Shown here: positions 36,282-46,427 of the stretch, one piece after another | Numbering within the stretch: the stretch's first letter is position 1 | How the letters are laid out: every line of letters begins with the position of its first letter | Source of the DNA: Phenylobacterium sp. J426 | GTDB lineage: Bacteria > Pseudomonadota > Alphaproteobacteria > Caulobacterales > Caulobacteraceae | DNA length: 64,000 nt | NCBI RefSeq assembly: GCF_024699945.1 | Contig: NZ_JAJOMY010000001.1 | Location: forward strand, 3,789,001-3,853,000 | Direction: 5' to 3' | Program-made: the position numbers and the translations under genes | The notes under the pieces: model-generated | What the model was told of the DNA's origin: nothing | Database searches by the model: none | The model's input: the letters and a program-made list of their open reading frames with translations, nothing else

Positions 36282-38005
36282 ATGCATTCCGCGCACCATT
36301 CAATCCTCATGGTCCTGTCGCTGGTCGTGGCCGTACTCGGCTCCTGGACGGCCCTCGACCTCTTCCGGCGGGTCCACGCCCACGTCGGCGCGAGCCGTCG
36401 CGTCTGGCTGGCGGCGGCGGCGATCGCCATGGGCGCCAGCATCTGGTCGATGCACTTCATCGCCATGCTGGGTTTCGATCCCGGCAGCCCAGTCAGCTAC
36501 GACGTCCCGCTGACGGTCCTCTCCCTGGCCCTGGCGGTGGGCGCCACCTGCGCCGCCTTCTTCGCCGCCGCCCGCGCCGGCGCCCCGCACGAGCCGCCTG
36601 CTGTTGGCCGGGGCGCTGATGGGGCTCGGCATCTGCCTGATGCATTACGTCGGCATGGCGGCGCTGCGCACCGCCGTCTCGCTCGGCTACCGGCCGGGCT
36701 ATGTGGCCGCATCGCTCGTGATCGCCGTGACGGCCGCCACCGCCGCGCTCTTCGCCGTCCGCCGCGAGCGGTCGCTCCCCTGGCGGACAGCCGCCTCGGT
36801 GATCCTCGGCCTGGCGATCGTCGGCATGCACTACACCGCCATGGCCGGTCTCACCCTCACCGTCCTGCCGGACAGCGGCCAGCCCCTCCCCGGCGCCCCC
36901 GCCCGTCGTCCTCGGCGTCGGCGTCGCCGGCGCCACCATCCTGATCCTCGCCCTGGCCCTCCTCGCCTCGCTCTATGACCAGCGCCTCAATGTGATGAGC
37001 GCCCTCGACGCCGGCGGCGTCGGCTATTGGGAGCTGACGCTGCCGGAGATGTCGCTGCAGACCTCGCCACGGGCGCGGGCGATCTTCGGGCGCAGACCCG
37101 ACGCGACGTTCAGCTATGCCGACCTGCTGGCGAGCCTGTCGGAGGAGGACCGCCTTCGCCGACCGGAGCTCCTGGCCGCGGCCGCCGCCCCCGGCGCCAT
37201 CCACGACGTCGAGCACGCCATCCGCCTGCCCGACGGCCTGACGCGCTGGGTGAACATCCGGGGCCGCGTGGTGCAGCGTCGCGGCGAGGCGCCCCGCCGC
37301 ATGGTGGGGGTGGTGCTCGACATCACGGACCGGCGCCGGGCCTTCGAAGGTCTGGCCGACGCCGAACGCCGCCAGCGCCTGCTCATCGACGAGCTGAACC
37401 ACCGGGTGAAGAACACGCTCGCCGCCGTGCAATCGATCGCCCGCCAGTCGGCGCGCGGCGCCGTATCGGTGCCGGACTTCCGCGCCGCCTTCGAAAGCCG
37501 GCTGATGGCGCTGTCTCAGACCCACAACGCCCTGACCCGGAGCAGCTGGGAGCATGCCGGCCTGCAAGAGCTCCTGCAGGAAGAGCTCAGCCCCTATGCG
37601 GCGGGGCAGTGCCATCTCGACGGGCCGCAAGTGCTGCTGCGGCCCCGGGAGGCTCTGGCGCTCGGTATGACATTCCACGAGCTGGCCACCAATGCCGCCA
37701 AGTACGGGGCCCTGAGCACGCCTGAGGGTCGTCTGGAGGTCGTGTGGGGGGTCAACGCGGCGGGGCGGCTGGCTTTGCTCTGGCGCGAGCGGGGCGGCCC
37801 GCCTGCGAAGTCCCCGGCGCGCGAAGGCTTCGGGACGCGCCTGCTGCGGGCGGCGGTGGACGGCGAACTCGGCGGCCGGTCACAGATGTCCTACGCGCCC
37901 GAGGGACTGACCGTGACCCTCACGGTGCAGCTGATAGAGCCGATCGCAGCCGCGGCGGCGAGCTCGGCGACCCACCCCGCCCACGCGCCAGCAGCGACCG
38001 GCTAG
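36282..38005 (+). CDS. MHYT-PAS-HWE sensor histidine kinase (two probable frameshifts)
   Basis: The start ATG 36282 gives MHSAHHSILMVLSLVVAVLG. An MHYT membrane sensor domain shows its repeated motif three times: SMHFIAMLGF, LMHYVGMAAL (after a frame change near 36590) and GMHYTAMAGL. A second frame change at the C run 36896-36900 leads to LILALALLASLYDQRLNVM, a PAS domain (about 36995-37350, ending VVLDITDRRRAF) and an HWE-type kinase with RLLIDELNHRVKNTLAAVQ (phosphoacceptor His) and TFHELATNAAKYGALSTPEG (N box). MHYT domains are proposed to bind copper and sense oxygen, CO or NO. The protein of about 574 residues has no adjacent response regulator, usual for HWE kinases. Confidence 0.9.
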
Positions 38006-38120
38006 GCCGAAGGCGGGGCGACGGCCCCGGCGAGACAACGCCGCCCGCCGCCGCTAGCCTGGGAAGCTCACGCGCCGCGCCAGCGTCGCCTCCCGTTCGT
38101 GGCCATCCCCAGGAGCCCGC

Positions 38121-38645
38121 ATGACCCGCCTTATCCTCAGCGTCACTGGCAGCGACCGGCCGGGACTTACCGAGGCCCTCGCGAGCGCGGTCCTGAGCGC
38201 CGGCGGCAACTGGCTCGAGAGCCACCTCAGCCGACTGGGCGGGCTCTATGTCGGCTCGGTGCTCGTGGATCTGGCGGCGGATCGGGAGGATGCGCTGCGT
38301 TCGGCGGTGCAGGCGGTGGACGACCAGGGCCTGGAGGTGCGGATCGCGCCAGCGCCGTCCGCCCCCTACGTCACCGGAGAGATGCTGGACCTCGAACTGG
38401 TCGGCCAGGACCAGCCGGGGATCGTGCACCACGTCACCAAGGTGCTGAGCGGGCTCGGGGTCAACATCGAGAGCTTCGACACCCGGCTCAGCCTCGAGGC
38501 CCATTCCGGCGCCCAGCTGTTCCACCTGGAGGCCCGGGTGCGGCTGCCCGCCGGCCGCGCGCTGGGCGACGTGCAGGCTGCGCTGGAAGCCATCTCTGCC
38601 GAGATCATGGTTGACCTCGCCCTGACGCCGACCCGCGCCGACTGA
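38121..38645 (+). CDS. GcvR-like protein with two ACT domains
   Basis: The 174-residue protein begins MTRLILSVTGSDRPGLTEAL, an ACT domain with the G-x-D-R-P-G turn, and has a second ACT domain starting near residue 95 (LELVGQDQPGIVHHVTKVLS, then GVNIESFDTRL). This is the layout of glycine cleavage transcriptional repressor GcvR and related amino-acid-sensing regulators. It has no DNA-binding domain and probably acts by binding another protein. It starts 115 bases after the MHYT kinase and is likely a separate unit. Confidence 0.85.
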   Translation: MTRLILSVTGSDRPGLTEALASAVLSAGGNWLESHLSRLGGLYVGSVLVDLAADREDALRSAVQAVDDQGLEVRIAPAPSAPYVTGEMLDLELVGQDQPGIVHHVTKVLSGLGVNIESFDTRLSLEAHSGAQLFHLEARVRLPAGRALGDVQAALEAISAEIMVDLALTPTRAD

Positions 38646-38904
38646 CCGCGCGAGAGGCGGCCGGCGCGGGTGCCTGCGAGGGCGACCGCGCCGGCCCCGG
38701 CGCCCCGCTCGGTCGCGGCCGGTTGATCACAGCCCCTCGCCGCCACCTGAAGGTCTATCGGCGTCGTCCACCCCGCGACATCAGCGCCCGACGGGCTCAA
38801 CATTGACCCCCATCGCCCAAGCCCCAGGTGCTCGCTTGGCGGACAACCGGGCCCGGCCCCGTTGTTAGGACGGCGCCTTGGCCGAACCAGCGCAATCGAT
38901 CGGC

Positions 38905-39010
38905 TTAGGCGATCCCCCACGTGCGCAGATACGGTTGGGTCTTGCCGGCGTAGAGCGCGTGCGGTCGCGCTCGAGGATCAGGACGGCCTCACGGCCGGAC
39001 ACGCCGTCTC
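38905..39010 (-). pseudogene. Possible C-terminal fragment of an unknown gene
   Basis: On the minus strand, GVSGREAVLILERDR continues after a one-base shift near 38965 as ALYAGKTQPYLRTWGIA, stop TAA at 38905-38907. The segment looks protein-like and conserved in style but is only about 34 codons, with no start. It lies directly behind the large TonB receptor. I do not recognise the family. Confidence 0.25.
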
Positions 39011-39147
39011 AGGAGTCGCCGGCTGAGGGTCGGCCTGGCGACGCTGAGTCCATCGCAACGGTCCGGCGCCGCGGAAAGGATGGCCGGGGGCGCCCGAAGG
39101 CGTCCCGGCAAGTTGCACGTCCGGATCTCGCCGGCGTGGGGGAAGAA

Positions 39148-42100
39148 CTACCAGCGCTTGCGCACGCCGAAACGGATTGTGCGGCCCAGCGGGCTGGCCA
39201 CGCCGGCGTCGTAGCCCAGCACATCGCGCGTGAAGTTCGGGTCTTCGCCGAGCAGGTTCTGGACGGTGACGGTGACCGTCGTGTCCTCGCGCACGGCTAG
39301 CTGGTAGCTGACGTCGGTGACGAACGCGGCGGGGATCTTCCTGCCGGTCAGCACGGCGACGTTCTGGCCGGCGCAGTAGCCCACGACGGCGCCCGAGTTG
39401 GCCCCGTGCGAGCCGCTGCCGGCGCCGGACGGGACCGGCGGACTGTTCGGCAGGTCGACACAGGCCGCCCCCGAGGGCACGACACCGTTGGCGGCGCCGA
39501 CGTTGGCGTTGGTGGCGCCGCTCTCGAGATAGTCCGCCGTATCGTCGTTGGTCAGCGACGAGGCGAACCGCGTCGTGATGTTGAGGTTGTGGATGCCGCG
39601 GCGGTAGTTCAGGCCCAACGAGGCGCGGTCCTCGAACACGCGCTGGCTGTTGCGGCCCGTCAGCTCGTTCACGGTTCCAAGGCCGGAATAACCCTCCGCC
39701 ACCACAACGCCGCCCACGACGTAGTCGCTGGCGTCGTAGGTGAGGATGTGGGTCCAGTCGAAGTTGACGGTCAGGTCGCCGCCCCACACGTCTTCCAGCC
39801 GATACGACGCGCTGACGTCGATGCCTGAGGTCTTCAGCTCACCCCCCGTTCACCAGGAACGTCTGGGTGCCCTGCTGGCCGAAGAAGTTCACCGTGCCGC
39901 CGGCCAGGCCGCCGCCGCCGGCGGGGCTGTTCAGCGCCGAAGCCGCCGTGCAGGGCCCATTGAGCTGCACGAACGGGCGGCCGCCCAGCAGCGCCTGCGG
40001 CTCGGTCAGAAGCGGGCTCGCGCAGTTGATCAGCGCCCCCGGTCCGGTCTGGCCCGGCTGCACGATCGCATTGACGAGCTGGGCGGCGGTCTGCGCCCGG
40101 CTGATGTCCCTGATCTTGATGCTGTAGTAGTCGACGTTCGCCCGGAAGCCGCCCAGCCTGACGATCGCGCCGACGTTGTAGTTGAAGCCCCGCTCGGGCT
40201 TGACCTCGAGGTTCGGGAAGTTGGCGGTGCCGAAGGTCACCGCGGTCCCGCCAAACTGGGCCGGAGCCGCCGTATTGCCGGTCGTGGTGGGCGCGCGCGG
40301 CGCCGGCGGGTTCACCTGGCTGAACGACTCGCTGGCAGTGCCGCGGAGCGCCAGCCAGTCATTGACCTGCCAGCGGATGGATCCGGACGGCACGAAGACC
40401 GAGGTGTCGACGGGGCTGACGTCCGAGAAGAACTTCTCGTAACGGCCGGCGAAGTTCGCCACGAGGGAATCGAAGATCGGCGCCCGAACCTCGAAGAACG
40501 CCGAGGCGACCGGGTAACGGCGGTCGTAGTCGAAGCCCAGGCCGCTGACGCCAGAGCCCCGGCTGAACAGGCCCGGACCCGACGCGCTGGCGCAGGTCAT
40601 GACGCCCGGCGTGGCGCAGGGGTTGAGCGCCCGGTCCGCCAGGTCGCTGAGGTCGGATTCCTCACGGTAGTAGCGGTACTGGCCACCGACGGCGAAGGCG
40701 ACGCCGTCCTGCGCCCAGAGACGGATCGGCGTCACCCCGCTCAGAAGCGCGTCGTAGATGGAGTATTCGCCGGTCCGGTGCATCCACATCGGCGCGTAGA
40801 GCCAGCGGACCAGCTCCTCGCTGTTCTGCAGGCCCTGCCCCGGCGCATAGCCGGCGAAGCTGCCGCTGCCGACGAAGCCGGGATTGGCCTGTCCGGTATA
40901 GACGTTGCCGGCGATCGCGGAGGCGAAGGGGTTGTAATAGAGGCAGCCGTTGGCTCCCGGCGTGGTCCCGGAGCAGTTGGGGCCGCCCAGCCCGTTCAGC
41001 GCCGCCTGCATCCGTGTGGCGAGGATATCGTTGAAGTCGAGATCGTAGGCGATGCGGTTGTAGGTGCCGGCCGCCGACCACTTCAGCTCCGTGCCCCAGA
41101 TTTCCGGCAGGTCGCCTGAGAACTGGACTGTCCCCCCGCATCACGACGCTGGTGTTGTGCTGCTGTTCCAGTTCCGGAATCGGAGCTCCGCCGACGCCGA
41201 AGGGCCGCCAGGTGGCGCTGGGCAGGCCCACGCGGCCGCCGTTGACGATCTGGTAGGCCTGCGTTCCCGGCGTGTCGGGGTCGCCGAACGCCAGCGTTCC
41301 GTTCGAGTTGCGTGTGCTGAGCAGCAGGTGGCGGACCGCCGGGTTGCTACCCGCCACGGCATAGGCCGCGCTGCCGCCGATCGTCTGGGAGCTGCCCGTC
41401 GACGTCAGCGGGAAGACCAGCGGCACCGCCACGAAGGTGTCCAGCGGGATGTGTGGAACGTCGAGCTGGTAGTAGAGGCCCTCGAGGTGGACCCTGAAGT
41501 ACCTGTTCACCTCGTAGTTGGCCTCGGCATAGGCCTGCCAGGTGTCCTGCTGCTCGACCAGGTTCGTGATCTGTCCGGACTGGAAGTAGCAGACCGGCGA
41601 CGGCGTGGCGCTGAAGCCGGCGAAGCCGCCGAGGTCCGCGCAGAACGGATCGCGCAGGATGCCCGTCGGTCCCATCTGGACATCGCCCGCGAAGCGATTG
41701 CCGCTCGCCGCCGTCGCGCTGGGGGTGATCGCGGCCAGCTGTCCGGCCCGCTGGAAGAGATAGGAGCCGGGCTGACCGTAGGTCGTCCAGCCGGACGGGT
41801 TCATCAGGTAGGGCTGGAGCGCGAAATCCCGGTCTGTCGTGTCGAGTTCGCTGCGGTGCTGGTAGCCGACCACGAGCATGGCGTTCCAACGCTCGCCCAC
41901 CTTGCCGAAGCTGATGTCGGCGTCCCAGTCCCCGTCGGAATCGTCGATGTAGCGGTAGTTGGCGTTCGTCTCGACGCCATCGAGGTTTCGCCGGGTGATG
42001 TAGTTCACGACCCCGCCGACCGCGTCCGCACCGTAGGTGACGCCGCCGCCATCCTTCAGTGTCTCGATCCGGCCGATGGCGGCGTTGGGGATGATGGCGA

Positions 42101-42509
42101 CGTTGTTGAAGCGTCCGACAGAGCTGGAGAACTGCTCGGGGATCCGGCGGCCGTTGAACACCACCACCGTGCGCGAGGCGCTGACCGACCGCAGATTGAT
42201 CGACTGGGCGCCGACGGCGAAGAGGTTCGAGCGGTTGGCCTCGCCGGCGACGCTGCCCACCTCGCTGAGGCTCTTCACCAGGTCGAGGTTCGAGGGCGAG
42301 CCGGTCTGGCGCAGCTCTTCCAGGGTCAGCGCCTCCACCGGAATGGCGGCGTCCTCGGAAGTGCCCGCGATGAAGGTGCCGGTGACGACCACCTCATCGA
42401 CGGTGTTTGCAGGCCCGGCGGCGGACCGCCCCGCGTCCTGGGCGTTGGCGGCGCCGGCCGCAAGGAGCGCGAGCGCGGAGACGGCGCAGAAGTGGCGTGA
42501 GCTGACCAT
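39148..42509 (-). CDS. Large TonB-dependent receptor of the esterase cluster (two probable frameshifts)
   Basis: Start ATG 42509 gives a signal peptide (SALALLAAGAANAQ) and a TonB-box-like TVDEVVVTGTFI. The plug domain follows: RSVSASRTVVVFNGRRIPEQ, IPNAAIGRIETLKDGGGVTY and GADAVGGVVNYITR. The frame breaks at six C (41132-41137) and again at six C (39842-39847); joined, the three frames give about 1,120 residues. The barrel ends with NLLGEDPNFTRDVLGYDAG and the terminal RFGVRKRW, a proper final aromatic. This length and plug type match large receptors for oligosaccharides or bulky organic compounds rather than siderophores. It is divergent from the first carboxylesterase, with about 300 bases between. 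Confidence 0.92.
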
Positions 42510-42808
42510 GGTTCCCCCCTGGGATGCGCGGGCCGTCTCACGCGGCTCCGTCGCGTTTGCAGTCAAAGAGGACTGCTAAACGACCATGTTCGTCAACCCG
42601 TGTTCGCACATGATCATTCCGAGCTTTCGAAAAATCTTGCGGGGAGGACTTGATCAGGCCCGTGAGTGGGGGAACACTTCGGGGCGCTGGAGACAAATCC
42701 AGCGCGCTCGTACCGCCGACAGGTGCGGACGGCACGAACGCCGTTTGCCGTCGGGTCGGACTGCAACGCGCACAACAACGGCTGTACGGCCGAACGAGGG
42801 GTGGAGAC

Positions 42809-44206
42809 ATGAGGGCCGCGTCCATCGCGCTGGCGTTGCTGGCGATCGCTTCGACCGCGTCGGCCGAGCCGGTGCGTCTGAAGACCGACTCGGGCGCGCT
42901 CGTCGGCGCCTCCGAAGGCGGCGTGAACAGCTTCAAGGGCTTCCCGTATGCGAAGCCCCCCATCGGTGAGCTCCGCTGGCGTCCGCCGCAACGCACCTCC
43001 TGGGATGGCGAGCGTCAGGCGACCCAGTTCGCCCTGCCCTGCCCGCAGCCGACGAACGAAGACGGCCGCCCCAACGGCGGCGGGGTCAGCGGCCCGACCA
43101 GCGAGGACTGCCTCTACATGAACGTCTGGGCGCCAAAGGACGCCCGCAATGCCCCGGTGATGGTCTGGCTGTACGGCGGCGCAGGCTACCTCGGGGCGGG
43201 CCACCTGGGGTCATATGACGGCAGCGCCTTCGCCAAACAGGGCGTGATCGTCGTGACCCTCAACTATCGGCTCGGCATGCTGGGCAACTATGCCCATCCG
43301 GCCCTGACCAAGGCGGCCGGAAGCGAGCCGGTCGCCAACTATGCGCTGATGGACGCCATCGCCGGACTGGAGTGGGTCCAGCGCAACGGCCGGGCGCTGG
43401 GCGCCGACACGAACAACGTGACCCTCTTCGGCCAGTCGGCCGGCGGCCTGATGGTCTCATCTCTGCTGGCTTCGCCGCCCGCCAGGGGCCTCTTCCACAA
43501 GGCGATCATCCACTCCGGGGCGTTCTTGGGCGGCGGCCGCAGCCTGCCGGAAGCCGAAGCAGCCGGGGTGAAGATCGCCTCCGCCCTCGGCCTTCCGGGC
43601 GAGGCCGCGACGCTCGAACAGCTCCGCGCCCTTTCGCCTGAGGCGATGACCTCGAACGCCGCGTCGCGCAGCGGGGTCTACATGGTCATTGACGGCAAGA
43701 TCCGCACGATGGCCGCCCGCGACGGCTTCGCCAGCGGCGCGACCGTGGACGTGCCGCTGATCGTGGGGAGCAACAACGGCGAGCGCGGAGCCGGGGCCGC
43801 CCAGGAGGCCGTCCAGCTCGCCTCGACGCATGGCAAGGCGGCTGCCTGGCAATACTACTTCACCTATGTGCCGGACTGGCGCACGGCCGAGCAGCCCAAG
43901 GGCGCGCCGCACTCGGCCGAACTGCCCTATGCATTCGACGCGCTCTCGACCTCGACCACCGGGGGCGGGGCTCGGGTGACCGACGCCGACCGCGCCATGG
44001 CCCGCCGGATGAACGCCTGTTGGGTGGCCTTCGCCAAGGCTCCGGTGACGGCGACGTCCCTGACCTGCGCCGACGGTTTCGTGTGGCCGGCGCGAACGGC
44101 GCAGAACGACGCCATCGCGGTGTTCGGCGAGACGTCGCGCGTGGCGACGGCGACGCCGATCGTGGCCGAGAACGCGGCGGCCTTCCCGCCGACGGCCCCG
44201 CGCTGA
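42809..44206 (+). CDS. Secreted type-B carboxylesterase 1
   Basis: The start at ATG 42809 (behind GAGGGGTGGAGAC) gives a clear signal peptide (MRAASIALALLAIASTASA); the frame is open to 42650 but the extra part lacks any match. The 465-residue enzyme has the type-B order: FKGFPYAKPPIGELRWRPPQ, SEDCLYMNVWAP, the oxyanion GGAG in VMVWLYGGAGYLG, and the nucleophile in TLFGQSAGGLMVSSLL (G-x-S-x-G). The catalytic His lies in GAPHSAELPYAFD, and the acid is probably Glu in NNGERGAG. It hydrolyses an unknown carboxylic ester in the periplasm or outside. It is divergent from the large TonB receptor and convergent with the TetR gene. Confidence 0.93.
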   Translation: MRAASIALALLAIASTASAEPVRLKTDSGALVGASEGGVNSFKGFPYAKPPIGELRWRPPQRTSWDGERQATQFALPCPQPTNEDGRPNGGGVSGPTSEDCLYMNVWAPKDARNAPVMVWLYGGAGYLGAGHLGSYDGSAFAKQGVIVVTLNYRLGMLGNYAHPALTKAAGSEPVANYALMDAIAGLEWVQRNGRALGADTNNVTLFGQSAGGLMVSSLLASPPARGLFHKAIIHSGAFLGGGRSLPEAEAAGVKIASALGLPGEAATLEQLRALSPEAMTSNAASRSGVYMVIDGKIRTMAARDGFASGATVDVPLIVGSNNGERGAGAAQEAVQLASTHGKAAAWQYYFTYVPDWRTAEQPKGAPHSAELPYAFDALSTSTTGGGARVTDADRAMARRMNACWVAFAKAPVTATSLTCADGFVWPARTAQNDAIAVFGETSRVATATPIVAENAAAFPPTAPR

Positions 44207-44212
44207 CGTCCC

Positions 44213-44869
44213 TCAGTCGATCGCCGTCACGAGTTCGCCGGTGAGCATCCGCTTGTAGCGCTCGAGCAGGCGCATGCTGGCCTCGGCCGCCGCGCGGTCG
44301 CCGGTCAGGCTGAGCTCGATGGCCAGGCCGCGCATGGCCGCCCGGTGCAGGCGGACCATGGTGTCCACCTGCTCGCGATCCCGTATGCCTATGCGCTGGG
44401 CCAGCCGCCAGACGTCCTCCCGCTGGCGGGCCTCGAACGCGGTCACCACTGCGGGAAGCCGCTCGGCCAGGGCGGCGTCCGCACGCGTCGCCATCATCAC
44501 CTCGATCAGCGCCATGGCCGGAGGCTGGATGACGATTTCCCACGTAGCGTACGTCAGCGCCAGGTAGAGCGACATGCCGGCGGGCGTGTCCGCGAGACGC
44601 TCGCGAATGACGCGGTTCTGGTACAGGGCCGCGTACTCGGCCACCGCCACCATCAGATCCACCTTGGTCGGGAAGTGATGGAGGATGGCCCCCCGGCTCA
44701 CCTCGGCCCGGTCCGTGACGACCTGGAAGGTCGTCGCCGCGTAGCCCAATTCGTAAAGGCAGGCGATCGCCGCCTCGATCAGCCGCTGGCGCATGGCCGC
44801 GGTGCGCTCGGCGTGCGGACCGCGCACGCCTCTGGTGCTCGGTTTGCTCTGCTTGGCCGCCATCGTCAT
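44213..44869 (-). CDS. TetR/AcrR-family regulator
   Basis: The 218-residue protein has an N-terminal TetR HTH at about residues 28-75: RLIEAAIACLYELGYAATTF, then VSRGAILHHFPTKVDLMVAV. The C-terminal ligand domain is helical without a recognisable ligand signature. TetR regulators repress neighbouring catabolic or efflux genes until they bind the inducer. Its place amid three esterases, a PrpD protein and a large receptor makes it the probable control gene of the cluster. It ends 7 bases from the stop of carboxylesterase 1, which is convergent, and starts near the stop of carboxylesterase 2. Confidence 0.93.
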   Translation of the reverse strand: MTMAAKQSKPSTRGVRGPHAERTAAMRQRLIEAAIACLYELGYAATTFQVVTDRAEVSRGAILHHFPTKVDLMVAVAEYAALYQNRVIRERLADTPAGMSLYLALTYATWEIVIQPPAMALIEVMMATRADAALAERLPAVVTAFEARQREDVWRLAQRIGIRDREQVDTMVRLHRAAMRGLAIELSLTGDRAAAEASMRLLERYKRMLTGELVTAID

Positions 44870-44942
44870 GACCCAGGACTGACAGAGCGGAAGGCGGAAA
44901 TCGACGGGAAAAATTCGAGGCCCCGTGTATCGGCCGGCGGTT

Positions 44943-46373
44943 CTATTCCTCGTCGCGGCTGGTGGGGCCGGGCGGCGCGCCGTTTGGCGGCGACCGCAAT
45001 TCTGCCGCTCGCCCCAGCCGCGGCCTCTCTGCGAAGATCGCCACGGCCCGGCCGTTGGCTTCGGTTCGCGCCGGCCAGTGGAAGCCCTCGGCGCAGGTCA
45101 GGCCGGTGGCGTCCTTCGCCGCCTTGGCGAAGGCGACCCAGCAGGAATGCACCCGGGCGGCGACGGCGTGGTCCGCGGGCGTCATTCGCGCGCCGGCCCG
45201 GTCGGCGGCCAGGGTGTCGAAGACATAGGGAATCTCACCGGCGTGCGGGACGCCGTTGGGCTGGTCGGGGCGGCGCCAATCCGGGACGTAGTCGAAGAAG
45301 TACTGCCAGACAGGCGCACCGGTCATGGCGTGGGTGGCGACGCGCTGGGTGCCCGACAACCGACCCTCGTCGCTGGTCGTGCCGATGATGAGCGGAACGT
45401 CGATCGCCGCGCCTCCGGCGAAGCTGTCCATGATCGACTGGGTCTTCACACGCCCGTCCAGGACTGTGCGCAGCCCTGCGCCCAGCACACGGTCCTTGAG
45501 GACGACGTCGGCGGCGCTCGCGCCCCGGAGCTGCTCGAGACTTGCGCTCGCGCCGGGCAGACCCATCGCCGTCGCCAGCTGGGCGCCGCGCGCCTCCGCC
45601 CGTTCCATGGGCGTGGCGGGAGTCGGCAGGGACCCCGTGCTCTGGATGATCGCCTTGTCGAACAGGCCCTTGGCCATAGGCGAGGTCACCAGGTTGGCGA
45701 CCATGGTCGCGCCCGCCGACTGGCCGAACAGGGTGACGTTGCGGGGATCGCCGCCGAAGGCCTCCGCATTGTCGCGCACCCACCTCAGCGCCGCCATGGC
45801 GTCGAGCAGGTGATAGTTGCCCAGGCCCTCTTCCGGGCCGGCGGCCGCGCTGAGCGCCGGATGGGCGAAGCCGCCCAGGGCGCCCAGGCGATAGTTGATC
45901 GTCACCAGGACCACGCCGTCGCGGGCGAAGGCGTCGCCGTGGTAGGCGCGCACATGGCCCGACCCCATCGTGCCGCCGCCGCCGTAAAGCCAGACCATCA
46001 CCGGCGCCTTGCGCGCCTTGGCCGGCGCCCAGACGTTCAGATAGAGGCAGTCCTCACTGGACGGGCCGCTGACCCCGCCGCCGTTCGGGGCTCCGCCAGG
46101 ATCGGTGCGCTGGAGGCACGGCATGCCGAAGGCCTCGGCCCGCCGCTCGCCGGTCCAGGACATGGGCTGTGGCGGCGCCCAGCGCAGCCGTCCCAGCGGC
46201 GGCTGCGCATAGGGCACGCCCTTGAAGACCTGGGCGGCGGGCGTCGAGGTCCCGACCAGATCACCGGAGGTCGTGCGGACGCGGACATCGGCAGCGTGGG
46301 CGGTCGCGGCCGAGAGCCACGCCGCGGCCATCAGGGCGAGCCTCACGCCGTCCTCGCGCGGTGGCGCGGCCAC
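44943..46373 (-). CDS. Secreted type-B carboxylesterase 2
   Basis: The 476-residue enzyme contains FKGVPYAQPPLGRLRWAPPQ, SEDCLYLNVWAP, the oxyanion GGGG in VWLYGGGGTMGS, the nucleophile in TLFGQSAGATMVANLV and the His in NGVPHAGEIPYVFD. Start choice is unclear: GTG 46373 or GTG 46346 (VRLALMAAAWLSAATAHA, a compact signal peptide). A third possibility is ATG 46417 behind TAGGAGCG, whose frame (MTTFNAGRRAVVREL...) stops after 24 codons exactly at GTG 46346 in a GTGA overlap. It follows the PrpD gene closely and is the last gene of a three-gene minus-strand operon. Confidence 0.92.
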   Translation of the reverse strand: MAAPPREDGVRLALMAAAWLSAATAHAADVRVRTTSGDLVGTSTPAAQVFKGVPYAQPPLGRLRWAPPQPMSWTGERRAEAFGMPCLQRTDPGGAPNGGGVSGPSSEDCLYLNVWAPAKARKAPVMVWLYGGGGTMGSGHVRAYHGDAFARDGVVLVTINYRLGALGGFAHPALSAAAGPEEGLGNYHLLDAMAALRWVRDNAEAFGGDPRNVTLFGQSAGATMVANLVTSPMAKGLFDKAIIQSTGSLPTPATPMERAEARGAQLATAMGLPGASASLEQLRGASAADVVLKDRVLGAGLRTVLDGRVKTQSIMDSFAGGAAIDVPLIIGTTSDEGRLSGTQRVATHAMTGAPVWQYFFDYVPDWRRPDQPNGVPHAGEIPYVFDTLAADRAGARMTPADHAVAARVHSCWVAFAKAAKDATGLTCAEGFHWPARTEANGRAVAIFAERPRLGRAAELRSPPNGAPPGPTSRDEE

Positions 46374-46427
46374 AGTTCGCGAACGACCGCGCGGCGGCCG
46401 GCGTTGAAGGTCGTCATCCGAACGCTC

